Below are positions 26,343 to 35,637 of a DNA stretch of 64,000 bases, piece by piece; position 1 is the stretch's first letter; every line of letters begins with the position of its first letter. Below the pieces are notes generated by a model. It ran no database searches. It saw only the letters and a program-made list of their open reading frames with translations, and had not been told where the DNA came from. Made by a program: the position numbers and the translations under genes. Origin of the DNA: Vreelandella malpeensis (GTDB taxonomy: Bacteria; Pseudomonadota; Gammaproteobacteria; Pseudomonadales; Halomonadaceae); contig NZ_WHVL01000002.1 of assembly GCF_020622355.1 (NCBI RefSeq), positions 496,001 through 560,000 on the forward strand, written 5' to 3'.

Positions 26343-27788
26343 TTAACAGCATCCTGCTCGATCACGGTAATGCGCCGCTACCTGTTGCTCGAGATCGGGC
26401 CATGCGTCGATCAGGTCCCCACGTTGATGGAGGGCCTGTCGGTACATGGCGCGCAGTTCATCGTGCACCTCCTCCAGGTTCAGTGTGACCAATGTTCCTT
26501 GCTCGATCACGCTTCGCCCACGGACCACCAGACGATCCAAGTGTCGGCGGGTCGCCCTAGAAAAGAAAAGATCCAGGCAGTCCAGCGGCATGATCTGGTC
26601 AGGGTCGAGCTTCTCGAGATTCAGTGTCATCCAGTCCGCCGGGTGGCCGGGGGCGAGCAGCGCCTGGCCGGAATGCCCCAGCGAAGCGCGGCTCAGCGTC
26701 GTCGCGGCGGCCAGCATGCGCTGTCGGGTCGTGTCTTCGAAGACACCGGTTGGGCCATGCAGCAGGGTATTGAGTCGCAGCTCTCTTATAGCGTCATCGT
26801 CTTCGTCCAGTGCACAGCCGTCCACCCCCATGGCCACGTTGCAGCCGGCTTTCCACATGGCGGCCACCGGCGCAAGTCCGGAGCGCAAATGAAGATTGGA
26901 GCTGGTATTGATGGCGATCGTAGCGCCGGACTCGGCGATCAGTTCGAGTTCATCCGGGCGCGCCCATGTACAGTGGGCAAGGGTCAAGCGAGGGGACAGC
27001 AAGCCAATGTCGCTCAAGTAACGTACGATCCCTTGCGGGAACTTCTCGTCGGCCCATGCCCGCTGGTGGCGGGTTTCAAGCAGATGCATGTGAACGCGTC
27101 GTCCTGTCGAGGCCGACATCGTTGCAATCCCTTCAAGCAATTCTTGTGAGCACCATTGAACGCCGGTCGGTCCGAACTGGATATCGACCTCCAGGTCATC
27201 CACGGCCCGAGCGACCTCTTCGACTTGTTGCAGCTGCTCTTGATGGGTGAGTGTCGGTAACTGGAAATAACGCTCGACGCAGGCCTGGGCGGCGGCGCCC
27301 ATGCGCGCCTTCACGGGTGCGTCATGACCGTATATCAACGGATTTCGATCTCGCATGCCGACGGCAAAGGTCAAACGTATTCCGACCGCCCGGGCCGCCT
27401 TGGCGACCGCTCTTACCTCGAGGGGCAAGGCGTCGAGCCCTTGAGGTCGCGTGCAATGCATCATGACCGCGGCACACCCGCCCTCGGCGGCACGCCCGAA
27501 AGCAGCGCAAGCAGCTAAATAGGGATCCACCGACGGCATGACGGCCAGACGCAGTAGCCAGGTCTCCAATGGCTTGCCTGCGGCGCCAAAGGAACTCGAC
27601 GAAAGCGGTCGTCCATGATCGTGCGCATTCGACAGCGCCGGCAAGGCCATGCGCCGGGGGGTAGCGCTCAGGGAGGTATCCAGCTGATCGACCGCCTTGA
27701 TCACACCGTCCTCGACGCCGATTCGGCAAGGCCCGCCCAGCGTGAAATCGCTGCCGCGCACAGCGGCCGCGAACGCATAATGCTCCAT
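26343..27788 (-). CDS. Amidohydrolase-superfamily deaminase/chlorohydrolase-like enzyme
   Basis: The 481-residue TIM-barrel metalloenzyme belongs to the TRZ/ATZ and cytosine-deaminase-like branch. Metal ligands are visible in ALSNAHDHGRP, HMHLLETR and LAHCTWA, and the catalytic Asp in GVDGCALDEDDD. A composite beta domain surrounds the barrel (VEDGVIKAVDQL at the start; HPADWMTLN and VVRGRSVIEQG at the end). The start at 27788 (MEHYAF) has AGGAG with a 7-base spacer. It is the last gene of the minus-strand catabolic operon, 55 bases after the binding-protein gene. It probably deaminates or opens a nitrogen heterocycle imported by the adjacent transporter; the substrate is unknown. Confidence 0.82.
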   Translation of the reverse strand: MEHYAFAAAVRGSDFTLGGPCRIGVEDGVIKAVDQLDTSLSATPRRMALPALSNAHDHGRPLSSSSFGAAGKPLETWLLRLAVMPSVDPYLAACAAFGRAAEGGCAAVMMHCTRPQGLDALPLEVRAVAKAARAVGIRLTFAVGMRDRNPLIYGHDAPVKARMGAAAQACVERYFQLPTLTHQEQLQQVEEVARAVDDLEVDIQFGPTGVQWCSQELLEGIATMSASTGRRVHMHLLETRHQRAWADEKFPQGIVRYLSDIGLLSPRLTLAHCTWARPDELELIAESGATIAINTSSNLHLRSGLAPVAAMWKAGCNVAMGVDGCALDEDDDAIRELRLNTLLHGPTGVFEDTTRQRMLAAATTLSRASLGHSGQALLAPGHPADWMTLNLEKLDPDQIMPLDCLDLFFSRATRRHLDRLVVRGRSVIEQGTLVTLNLEEVHDELRAMYRQALHQRGDLIDAWPDLEQQVAAHYRDRAGCC

Positions 27789-27843
27789 TCCAGTGCTCCT
27801 GCAGATTGATCGTTGAGGCGCCCACGCTTGCATCACCCCCACG

Positions 27844-28860
27844 TCAGGGCATCCGCATCGTCAAGGGAGGCAGAAACTCGCTGGAATATACATCGTCCAC
27901 CGTGGGGGTCTGGGCCAGCTCATAGAGATCGACAATGGTCGAGATCGAGCGGGCCAGGCGCTCTTCGTCGACGGCACCGATCCCAAGCGCTCGAGACTCT
28001 GCGGAAATGATCAGGTTATCCAGTGCAAACGCCAGGCGCTGTGTTTCGGCCTGCTGGTTCAAAAGCCCCTCCCGCGCCATCAGCGCATCGATGCCGGCGT
28101 GAGGATCGTCGATGATCTCTTGCACCGCACGATTGATGGCGCGTACCAGCCCCGCCACGGCTTCCGGGCGTTGCTCGATCATGGCGCGCGAGACCATCAC
28201 TCCGTTGGAGTAGACCTCTACCCCATAGTCGCCGTAAGGAAACCAGCGGTAGTCCGCCTCGGGATCGTGGCCCTGAGCCACCAGGTTCATGTAGCTGGTG
28301 ACCGTGAACACCAGCGACCCATCGACATCATCGCGGTTCAACAATTGCTCTTGGAGATTGGGCGCAATATTGATGATCTCCACGTCATCAACATCGATAC
28401 CCGCGGCGCTCGCCATGGCGGGAAAAAGACGGGTTGACGCGCTGCCGGCGGGGGCACCGAGTACGGCTCCCTTGATATCATCGAGTTGCTGAATGGGGCC
28501 ATCTGCCTTGGTCAACAATGCAAAAGGCGGCTGGTTGTAAAGTTGATAGACCATGACCGGCGCACTTTCCGGTCGTTCAGCGGCGTTCTGGATCACTGCG
28601 TTCATGTCTCCAAAGCCGGCATCGTAGGCGCCGGACATGATCCGGCTGACGGTGGCGGCCGATCCTTCTCCTTGATCGATACGCACATCAAGCCCCTCTT
28701 CCTCGAAATACCCACGCTCCTGCGCCAGGAAGTACCAGGCATGTACGCCTTGAACACTCCAGTCCAGCGTAAAATTCACGCGCTGAAGCTCGGCGTGAGC
28801 CATCACAGGCCACGCCGCCAGGGCCACCACGAGGGTCTTTCTCATGTAAGTAGAGATCAT
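27844..28860 (-). CDS. ABC transporter binding protein, NMT1/THI5-like (copy 1)
   Basis: A periplasmic solute-binding protein of 338 residues with a signal peptide ending MAHA. The mature chain reads NFTLDWSVQGVHAWYFLAQE then RGYFEEEGLDVRIDQGEGSA, the signature of NMT1/THI5-like proteins. These bind thiamine precursors, pyrimidines, taurine-like or other small organic ligands. ATG 28860 follows AAGGA with an 8-base spacer; a second ATG five codons in is possible. It is clearly paralogous to the protein at 32804-33847, and both serve the single permease/ATPase pair here. Confidence 0.88.
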   Translation of the reverse strand: MISTYMRKTLVVALAAWPVMAHAELQRVNFTLDWSVQGVHAWYFLAQERGYFEEEGLDVRIDQGEGSAATVSRIMSGAYDAGFGDMNAVIQNAAERPESAPVMVYQLYNQPPFALLTKADGPIQQLDDIKGAVLGAPAGSASTRLFPAMASAAGIDVDDVEIINIAPNLQEQLLNRDDVDGSLVFTVTSYMNLVAQGHDPEADYRWFPYGDYGVEVYSNGVMVSRAMIEQRPEAVAGLVRAINRAVQEIIDDPHAGIDALMAREGLLNQQAETQRLAFALDNLIISAESRALGIGAVDEERLARSISTIVDLYELAQTPTVDDVYSSEFLPPLTMRMP

Positions 28861-28878
28861 GCAGGCATTCCTTGTAAG

Positions 28879-29658
28879 TTATAGGGTCGGCAATTCGGAT
28901 TTGCGCATGGCCCAGCCCGCCACCCGGCGTTCGATCAACGAAAACACCAAATAAAGCGCCACGCCCAGCAAGGCGAGCAGAAACAATCCGGAAAACACCA
29001 GGGGCACATCGAAACTGGAGGTGGCAATCATCATGACGTTGCCGATACCTCGGTTGGAGGCGATGGTTTCCGCCAGTACCGTGCCCACGAAGGCCAGTGT
29101 GATAGCGACCTTGAGCGATGCGAAGAAGTAGGGCATGGCACGCGGGATGCCTACATTCCAGAGTATTTCCCGCTTTTTCGCGCCTAGCGACTTCAGCACG
29201 TCCTCCAGCTCGGGCTCTGTCGTGGCCAGGCCGGTCGCCACGTTCACCACGACCGGAAAGATGCAGATGATGAATGAGGTCAATACCGCCGGTACCGTAC
29301 CGCTGCCGAACCAGAGCACGAAAATGGGAACGACGGCGACCTTTGGAATGGATGAGAAACCGACCAGCAACGGATAAGCGGTATCGTAGGCAACCCGGGA
29401 TGACCCCACGATCGCCCCCAGCAGCATGCCCACGGTTACCCCCATCACGAACCCCGTCAGGGTGGTGCCCAATGTCTGCAGGACATGAGGCATCAACTGA
29501 GGCAGGCGAGCCGACAGGGTTTCCAGGATGACCGTGGGCCGGGGCAGCACTATTTCAGGAATGCCCATGAGCAGACAGGCGATTTCCCAGACAACGAAGA
29601 CGCCCAGGATCAACATGGCCGCCGCCAACTTCTGGCGTATCTTTTCGACAAACTCCAT
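28879..29658 (-). CDS. ABC transporter permease (SsuC/TauC/ThiX-like)
   Basis: A 259-residue inner-membrane permease with about six spans and the cytoplasmic EAA-type loop GLATTEPELEDVLKSLGAKKREILWNV-like (key residues: E then ALGA-type SLGA followed by K-R-E). The protein resembles permeases of the aliphatic-sulfonate/nitrate/pyrimidine-precursor family. The start at 29658 (MEFVEKI) has AGGAGA just upstream, preferred over a codon at 29679 inside the ATPase 3' end. Ten bases separate it from the ATPase gene. Confidence 0.9.
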   Translation of the reverse strand: MEFVEKIRQKLAAAMLILGVFVVWEIACLLMGIPEIVLPRPTVILETLSARLPQLMPHVLQTLGTTLTGFVMGVTVGMLLGAIVGSSRVAYDTAYPLLVGFSSIPKVAVVPIFVLWFGSGTVPAVLTSFIICIFPVVVNVATGLATTEPELEDVLKSLGAKKREILWNVGIPRAMPYFFASLKVAITLAFVGTVLAETIASNRGIGNVMMIATSSFDVPLVFSGLFLLALLGVALYLVFSLIERRVAGWAMRKSELPTL

Positions 29659-29668
29659 GGGATTTCTC

Positions 29669-30529
29669 CTAGGCAACATCCGGCCGGGAATGAGTGATGA
29701 GTTCGCGCAATTGTTGTGTCAGGCGCACGAAATCCTGGTCGTAGGTCATCGAAATCGTACGAGGACGTGCCATGGGCACAGGCTGGTCATCGATGATCTT
29801 GCCCGGGCGCGGGCTCATGACGCATATCCGCGTTCCTAAAAACGCGGCCTCGCGCAAATCGTGAGTCACGAGCAAGACCGTGGGCTTACTCTCGAGCCAC
29901 AGGTTTTGCAGGATCCCCCAGAGCTCTTCGCGAGTGAATTGATCCAGCGCGCCGAACGGCTCATCGAGCAACAAGAGCTCTGGCTCGTGAATCAAGGCGC
30001 GGCATAGGGAGGCTCGCTGCAGCATGCCCCCGGACAGCTGCCAGGGCTGTTTATCGCCGAACCCTTTCAAACCCACCTTCTCCAGCAACGCATCGGCTCG
30101 GTCTCTGAACTCGCCCTTGCGCGCCTTGCGAAAACGCGAGCGAAAGGGAGGAACGATCTTGAGAGGAAGCATGACGTTGTCGCGCACGCTCAACCACGGA
30201 AGCATGGTGGGGTTCTGGAACGCCATCCCCACCCCGACCCGTTTGGCTCCGACCTCTCGCCCTCCCACATGAACATGGCCAGACGACGGTGCCAACAAGT
30301 TGCTGACAAGTTTCAAGATGGTGGATTTACCGCAACCGGAAGGCCCGACCAACGCGACAAACTCGCCCTTCTCCACCCTGAGCTGCGTCGGCGCCAGTGC
30401 CTGGGTCGTCCTTTTACCTCGCCCGTAGACGACCTCGGCCTTTTCGAGCTTGATCGCTTCTCGTCCGCCTTCGCCCGGCACCACATCAAACGAGGGCGTG
30501 GCGCGAGTGCTCTGCTGCTCAGTCAACAT
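29669..30529 (-). CDS. ABC transporter ATPase (SsuB/TauB-like)
   Basis: The 286-residue nucleotide-binding subunit has the Walker A GPSGCGKST (62-70), a Q-loop in GMAFQNPTMLPW, the signature LSGGMLQRASL, Walker B LLLLDEPFGALD and the H-loop in LLVTHDLREA. This is the nitrate/taurine/sulfonate type. It overlaps the upstream amidohydrolase gene by 11 bases and carries AAGGAG upstream, so it is co-translated with the catabolic genes. Confidence 0.92.
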   Translation of the reverse strand: MLTEQQSTRATPSFDVVPGEGGREAIKLEKAEVVYGRGKRTTQALAPTQLRVEKGEFVALVGPSGCGKSTILKLVSNLLAPSSGHVHVGGREVGAKRVGVGMAFQNPTMLPWLSVRDNVMLPLKIVPPFRSRFRKARKGEFRDRADALLEKVGLKGFGDKQPWQLSGGMLQRASLCRALIHEPELLLLDEPFGALDQFTREELWGILQNLWLESKPTVLLVTHDLREAAFLGTRICVMSPRPGKIIDDQPVPMARPRTISMTYDQDFVRLTQQLRELITHSRPDVA

Positions 30530-31970
30530 GTGCAGTCTCTCCTTGCTCGACAGACGCCTTCGCGATTTCGGCAGCCAGGGTCTTGTGAGTATTGTGGAGC
30601 TGGGCGACCGGCATGCTTTGAACCCGTTTCACCGACAGGCCGGTCCCTTTGCTCTGGACCTGCAGTTGGCGGTCGCGCATGGCGAAACGCCCGCGCACCA
30701 GGGTGTGGACAGGCATGCCTTTGACCGGCCAGTCGTGAAAGGGCGTCGCCCGAGCACGATGAGAGTGCAGGGTCTCTTGATCGATACGCTCTTCGCGAGA
30801 CAAGTCGACAATGGCAATATCGGCATCCGCCCCGACGATCAAAGCGCCCTTGCGAGGATAGAGCCCCCAAGCCTTGGCCGGCGCAACGGCACTGACACGT
30901 ACGTACTCCTGAAGGGTGATACGCTCGTCATTCACCGCCGTCAGCATTAGAGGCATTTGTGTCTCGACCCCGGGAAAACCGCAATCAGCCTCCCAGATCA
31001 CATCGTTATATTGCTCTTGGGGCGTATGCGGGGCGTGGTCGGTGGCGATCATGTCTATCGTGCCATCACGTAGTGCCGCCCACAGCGCCTCGCTGTCCTC
31101 GGCTTCTCGTATGGGAGGGTTCACCCGCATCAAGCTGCCAAGCGTTGCGTAGTCTCGGGTATCCATCATGAGGTAATGCGGACAGGTTTCGCTGGTGATA
31201 TCCACGCCTCGCTGCTTGGCTTCACGTATGGGACGAAGCTCTGCCGCGGAAGACACATGAAGCACATGAATTCTCGCGCCGGCCCATTCCGCCAGAATCG
31301 CCGCCCGGGCCACGGCCTCTACCGCCACTACATCGGGTCGAGCGGCCACGTGAGCCAACGCATCGTTGCGCCCGGCTGCCCGCAAGCGCTCGTAACGCCA
31401 AGCCATGATAGAGGCGGTTTCAGCGTGCAAGGAGGTACGCAACCCGTAAGGCGCCACCCGCTCGAAGGCTTCCAGCATGGCCCCGGACGAGGGTGAGGGC
31501 AGGTTGCCGAAGGTATTGCCCATGAAACACTTGAATCCGATGACGCCGCTTTCGGCCAGGGCTTCGAGTTGATCGACATTATCCTCTGCCATCAGCCCGT
31601 ATATGCCGAAATCGACGTAGGCCTGTTGCTCCGCCAAGGCCAACTTGTCGGCAAAGTCTTTCGGCGTAGCCGTGGGCGGATGCGTATTGGGCATATCGAA
31701 AACCGTGGTAACACCGCCCATGGCCGCCGCGGCGGTCCCGCTTTCCCAGGTTTCCTTATGGGTATACCCGGGTTCGCGAAAATGAACGTGCACGTCGATG
31801 GCCCCGGGAAGCAGATGCATCCCCTTCGCATCCAGCACGTCCTTGGCATCCGGCATGCTCGACGCGTCCCCTACGGCGATGATCTTCCCATCCTTGATCG
31901 CAATCGCTGCAAAAAACGTGGATTCGTGACTGACTACCTGACCGTTGATAATGACGAGATCGGCTTGCAT
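30519..31970 (-). CDS. Dihydroorotase/allantoinase/hydantoinase-type cyclic amidohydrolase
   Basis: A 483-residue binuclear-metal cyclic amidase. Visible sites are the DVHVHFREPGYTHKETWESG motif, the carbamylated-lysine position in VIGFKCFMG, a histidine in SLHAE, HVLHVSS, and the catalytic aspartate in MIATDHAPHT. The DHVHFREPG plus FKCFMG combination is closest to allantoinase or dihydroorotase-like enzymes rather than PyrC. No gene for another allantoin-pathway step lies in the operon, so the substrate could be a hydantoin, dihydropyrimidine or related ring. ATG 31970 has AAGGAG with an 8-base spacer. Confidence 0.86.
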   Translation of the reverse strand: MQADLVIINGQVVSHESTFFAAIAIKDGKIIAVGDASSMPDAKDVLDAKGMHLLPGAIDVHVHFREPGYTHKETWESGTAAAAMGGVTTVFDMPNTHPPTATPKDFADKLALAEQQAYVDFGIYGLMAEDNVDQLEALAESGVIGFKCFMGNTFGNLPSPSSGAMLEAFERVAPYGLRTSLHAETASIMAWRYERLRAAGRNDALAHVAARPDVVAVEAVARAAILAEWAGARIHVLHVSSAAELRPIREAKQRGVDITSETCPHYLMMDTRDYATLGSLMRVNPPIREAEDSEALWAALRDGTIDMIATDHAPHTPQEQYNDVIWEADCGFPGVETQMPLMLTAVNDERITLQEYVRVSAVAPAKAWGLYPRKGALIVGADADIAIVDLSREERIDQETLHSHRARATPFHDWPVKGMPVHTLVRGRFAMRDRQLQVQSKGTGLSVKRVQSMPVAQLHNTHKTLAAEIAKASVEQGETAHVD

Positions 31971-31982
31971 TGTTTGTTCTCC

Positions 31983-32777
31983 TTATAAAGCGGCCCAACC
32001 GCCGTCCACGGGCAGGTCGGTGCCGGTAATCTGACGGGCACGGTCGCTTGCCATGAAAAGACAGGCATCGGCAATGTCCTGACCGGTCGAGATTCTCTGC
32101 AGGGCATAATCGGCCGCGTGCTGTTGGGCCGCTTCCTCTTCGCTGATGCCCAGCCGGCGCGCCATGTCGGGACACACCTTGGTACGAAACCGCTCGCCAT
32201 CGACCATGCCCGGCGCGACGATATTGATATTGACGTTATAGGGTCCGGCCTCGAGCGCCATGCTTTTGGTCACTCCGCGCAGCCCCCATTTGGAGGCCGA
32301 ATACGCCATGCGTCCGGCCTTTCCGCGCATGCCGAACGTGCCTCCGACATTGACGATCTTGCCGCTGCGTCTGGACATCATGCCCGGCAACACCGCTTTC
32401 ATGGTGTTGAAGCAGCCCGCGAGGTTGAGCCTGATGATGGCGTCGAACTCCTCGGCGGTGGTGTCGGCCCCGGATTTCCCGACCGGCCCTGACCCGCCGG
32501 CCACGTTGATCAATACATCCGGCACATCACCGAAGGCCTCTTGAACATGGGCCACGGCCTGCTCGCACTGCTCGGGCTGGGTGATGTCGCACGCCACCAG
32601 TACAACCTCGGTGCCTTGCTGGCGAAGCTGCTCCTCCAACGCGGCTACCGCCTCGGTGTCTCGAGCCAACAGCGCCAGGCGTGCGCCTTCTTGCGCAAAC
32701 GCCCGGGTAATGGCCTCTCCCATGCCTTTGACCGGCCCCGTGATCGCCACGATTTTGTTGGTGAGCTGAAGATCCAT
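31983..32777 (-). CDS. Short-chain dehydrogenase/reductase with a substituted catalytic serine
   Basis: A 264-residue SDR with cofactor motif TGPVKGMGEAI, an NVAGGSG in the NNAG position (N-V-A-G), and YSASK carrying the catalytic Tyr and Lys. The residue 13 before that Tyr, normally the catalytic Ser, is Gly (NVGGTFGMRG), so activity may be altered or rely on the nearby Thr. The tail ends TGTDLPVDGG, typical of classical SDRs. AAGGA sits 6 bases before ATG 32777 (the ATG at 32783 is too close). It lies within the heterocycle operon and presumably reduces or oxidises an intermediate. Confidence 0.85.
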   Translation of the reverse strand: MDLQLTNKIVAITGPVKGMGEAITRAFAQEGARLALLARDTEAVAALEEQLRQQGTEVVLVACDITQPEQCEQAVAHVQEAFGDVPDVLINVAGGSGPVGKSGADTTAEEFDAIIRLNLAGCFNTMKAVLPGMMSRRSGKIVNVGGTFGMRGKAGRMAYSASKWGLRGVTKSMALEAGPYNVNINIVAPGMVDGERFRTKVCPDMARRLGISEEEAAQQHAADYALQRISTGQDIADACLFMASDRARQITGTDLPVDGGWAAL

Positions 32778-32803
32778 GAGCATTCCTTATAGAGATCGCA
32801 AGA

Positions 32804-33847
32804 TTAATCCAGGGAATAGATGCGTTCGTTTTCCGAAGGGAGATAACGCGCATCGAAAATGGCCTCGACGGAGGGCGTACTTTCCAGGCCATACGCGTCG
32901 ACCACGATCTCGATCGCTTTTTGCATGCGCTGAGGATCGATATTTCCAAGCCCGACATCAGCAAGCTCTGGGTGGCGCATCTCATCATCGATCGTGGCGT
33001 CGAGGCGGGCGGTTTCCACGTCTCGGTTGATCAGTGGCTCTTGCGCCATCACTGCATCCATACCCGCTTCGCGGTCAGCCAATACATCGGCGATGCCACG
33101 GTTGATTGCGCGCACCAGACCGCGTACGGCATCGGGGTTGTCCTCGACAAGTTGGCGCGACACGATGAGCGCATTGGAATAGAGATCCATGCCGTAATCG
33201 CTGTAACGTATGAAGCGCAAGCGCTCGTCCGGGTCGATACCGGCAAGCATCGCGTTGAAACGTATCGTATTGACGAACCCGAACACCGCGTCCACCTGTC
33301 CTCGGCTTAGCATTTGTTCACGAAGGCGAGGCTCGATGTTCATGACATCGACGCTATCGACATCGATGTTCGTCAGTGAGGCAAACGCCGGAAAAAGGCG
33401 TAGCGCTCCATCATTGGCGGGACCGGCAATGGTGCGGCCTTCCAGATCCGCTGGCGTATGAATATCGCTGTCGGCAGCGACGGCGATAGTGAACGGCGGC
33501 TGCGTATACAGCATGTATACGCCGACCGGCGCCGTGTCAGGATGTTGGGCGGCATAATTGATCAATGCGTTGATATCGCCAAACCCGACATCGTAGGTTC
33601 CTGAGGCGACGCTACCGACGGCAGCGCCCGAGCCGGATCCTTGATCGATACGGACATCGAGCCCCTCTTCGGCGAAGTAGCCTCGCTCTTGCGCCAAGAA
33701 GAACCAGGCTTGAGGCCCTTGATAGGTCCAGTTCAGCACCATACGCAAGGGGGTATCCGAATGGGCAGGTAGCGCGAACAGAGCGGGAAGCAGTGGCACC
33801 AAGAGCCACCGAGCAGCGGTTTTTAGACAACCGGTCATAGCGGGCAT
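32804..33847 (-). CDS. ABC transporter binding protein, NMT1/THI5-like (copy 2)
   Basis: A 347-residue periplasmic binding protein with a signal peptide (hydrophobic WLLVPLLPALFALPAHS). The mature region MVLNWTYQGPQAWFFLAQE then RGYFAEEGLDVRIDQGSGSG parallels copy 1 at 27844-28860 almost segment for segment. It lacks its own permease or ATPase. GGAGA with a 7-base spacer supports ATG 33847. Two binding proteins on one importer suggest two related ligands or two affinity ranges. Confidence 0.88.
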   Translation of the reverse strand: MPAMTGCLKTAARWLLVPLLPALFALPAHSDTPLRMVLNWTYQGPQAWFFLAQERGYFAEEGLDVRIDQGSGSGAAVGSVASGTYDVGFGDINALINYAAQHPDTAPVGVYMLYTQPPFTIAVAADSDIHTPADLEGRTIAGPANDGALRLFPAFASLTNIDVDSVDVMNIEPRLREQMLSRGQVDAVFGFVNTIRFNAMLAGIDPDERLRFIRYSDYGMDLYSNALIVSRQLVEDNPDAVRGLVRAINRGIADVLADREAGMDAVMAQEPLINRDVETARLDATIDDEMRHPELADVGLGNIDPQRMQKAIEIVVDAYGLESTPSVEAIFDARYLPSENERIYSLD

Positions 33848-33889
33848 GAATACATCTCCAGCGTGGGTGGAAGTGGATGAACCAAGGCT

Positions 33890-34621
33890 TCAGGGCATTA
33901 ACGTCTGCCCTGAAGCCGTAAAACCGTAGAGCATTCGAATCAGGGTGAATGCTGCCTCTGAAGCAGCGGGCGAGGGGGTGGCGACCGCATCCTCCATCAC
34001 CACCGTGTGGTAACCCAGGAAAGAGGCATCCTGAAGCGTTGCCAGAACGCAGCGCTCCGTATTGATACCGGCGAACAACAGCGTCGTGATATCCAGTCGC
34101 CTCAGAATGGCGTCCAGCTCCGTATGCCAGAAACCGCTGAAACGGCTCTTGTAGACAACGATGTCGCCGGGCAAAGGAGCGAGTGCATCGATGGCTTGAG
34201 CGCCCCACCCTCCTCGTACCAGTACCGGATGCCCTGCTGGCGTCGCCTCACCGTAGCCAGGTCGCTGACCAAACTGACGGCCGAACATGACTTGAGCGCT
34301 ACTGAGCTCGTGGGTATCCGCTCGCACCCCCCAGTGCAGGTGAATGACCGGCACCTCGCATGCGCGGGCGCTTTCGATGACGCCGGCAACGCTTGAGGTA
34401 ATTGCCTGTGAATAAGCAATATCGATGCCGTTGCTGGCGAACCAGCCGTCCGGATGGCAAAAATCATTTTGCATGTCCACCACCAGCAGTGCGCTTCTGG
34501 CCAGGTCGAGGGTGATCGGGCGAGGGAGCGCCGGTAAGGTGCTCAGTAACGGTGGGGGTATCTCTTTGGCCAGGGACACCGGGTCCATGAGAAACGTTTG
34601 TGAACTGGGTCGAGCTGTCAT
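33890..34621 (-). CDS. Isochorismatase-family cysteine amidohydrolase (RutB-like)
   Basis: A 243-residue cysteine hydrolase. The D-K-C triad is visible: Asp in LLVVDMQNDFCHPDG, Lys in VYKSRFSGF and Cys in GINTERCVLAT. KSRFSGF and the following T-x-L-D recall RutB and ureidoacrylate or biuret amidases, which split carbamoylated products after a pyrimidine or related ring is opened. It is the first gene of the operon, divergent from the LysR regulator, with GGAGA before ATG 34621. The exact substrate cannot be read from sequence. Confidence 0.87.
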   Translation of the reverse strand: MTARPSSQTFLMDPVSLAKEIPPPLLSTLPALPRPITLDLARSALLVVDMQNDFCHPDGWFASNGIDIAYSQAITSSVAGVIESARACEVPVIHLHWGVRADTHELSSAQVMFGRQFGQRPGYGEATPAGHPVLVRGGWGAQAIDALAPLPGDIVVYKSRFSGFWHTELDAILRRLDITTLLFAGINTERCVLATLQDASFLGYHTVVMEDAVATPSPAASEAAFTLIRMLYGFTASGQTLMP

Positions 34622-34679
34622 GATCAGTCTCCGGGCAGGTGATTCGAGACTAGCGCCGACCGAGTGATGATTTCTATTG

Positions 34680-34711
34680 CTAAAAAATTCGGATAGTGTT
34701 CTAAAAAACTC
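34680..34711. promoter_or_regulatory. Direct repeats in the regulator/operon intergenic region (candidate LysR operator)
   Basis: CTAAAAAATTC (from 34680) and CTAAAAAACTC (from 34701) are direct repeats with a 21-base period, two helical turns. They lie between the divergent isochorismatase-like gene (start 34621) and the LysR gene (start 34729). Confidence 0.45.
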
Positions 34712-34728
34712 AACGCTTGGAGAGCGCG

Positions 34729-35637
34729 ATGAAGCACCTACGGCTATTCGAATATGTCGATGCGGTCGTCAAGGCGGGCTCGATTCGGCGAGCGGCAGAG
34801 TCGCTCTATATCACGCCTTCCGCTCTCGACAGACGCATTCAGCAAATAGAAGAGGAACTGGGTACGCAAATTTTCGAGCGACACGCCAAGGGGATGCGGC
34901 TCACTGCCGCGGGGGAGATCTTTTTGGACTACGTACGCCGACACATTGCCGACCTGGATCGGGTACGTTCGGAAATAGAGGGGCTCAAAGGACTGCGTCA
35001 GGGGCATGTATCACTGGTGGCAAGCCAGGCACTGGCCATGGACTTTCTACCGCACCAAATCCGAGCCTTCAGACAACGCCATCCTGGCGTATCGTTCACG
35101 GTACGTATCGCCGACCGGGGGGAGGCCTTGAAAACGCTGATGGCGTTTGAAGCGGAACTGGCCATCGTGGTCTTTCCCAAGATGAGCTCGGAGATGCTGC
35201 AATTGATCATGATCGCCCAGCCGGTCATCGCGCTGATGTCCAACCGCCATCCTCTGGCCTCCCGGGACAGCGTCCGCTTGAGCGAATGCTTGAACTACCC
35301 TCTCGTGCTGCCCGACGCCTCGTTGGGCGTGCGTGAATTGTTGGAACCGATGCTGGTCAGACGCACCAACAAGGCGCAAATCACCGCCGAAACGAACTCT
35401 TTCGAACTCATGCGTGGCCTGTTACAGGACCACCAGAGCATCGGTTTTCAAATCGGTATCAGCAGTACCCGAGCCTTCGAGGAAAACACGATCGTGTCGC
35501 TGCCGATCGATCGACGAGACGTACCCACCGTGCCGTTGATCTGCGCTCAGCTTCGAGGTCGAACGCTATCAGTGGCCGCCGCTCGCTTTGCCGATCAACT
35601 GACCCATTGCCTGGATGAAATGGATCTTGCCCGGTGA
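34729..35637 (+). CDS. LysR-family transcriptional regulator of the adjacent catabolic operon
   Basis: The 302-residue protein has the N-terminal winged helix (MKHLRLFEYVDAVVKAGSIR through a recognition helix in ITPSALDRRIQQIEEELG and FERHAKGMRLTAAG), a linker helix and a periplasmic-binding-like effector domain. GGAG with a 6-base spacer supports ATG 34729. The divergent arrangement predicts that it activates the operon at 26343-34621 in response to a substrate or intermediate. Its stop abuts the LOG gene stop. Confidence 0.92.
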   Translation: MKHLRLFEYVDAVVKAGSIRRAAESLYITPSALDRRIQQIEEELGTQIFERHAKGMRLTAAGEIFLDYVRRHIADLDRVRSEIEGLKGLRQGHVSLVASQALAMDFLPHQIRAFRQRHPGVSFTVRIADRGEALKTLMAFEAELAIVVFPKMSSEMLQLIMIAQPVIALMSNRHPLASRDSVRLSECLNYPLVLPDASLGVRELLEPMLVRRTNKAQITAETNSFELMRGLLQDHQSIGFQIGISSTRAFEENTIVSLPIDRRDVPTVPLICAQLRGRTLSVAAARFADQLTHCLDEMDLAR

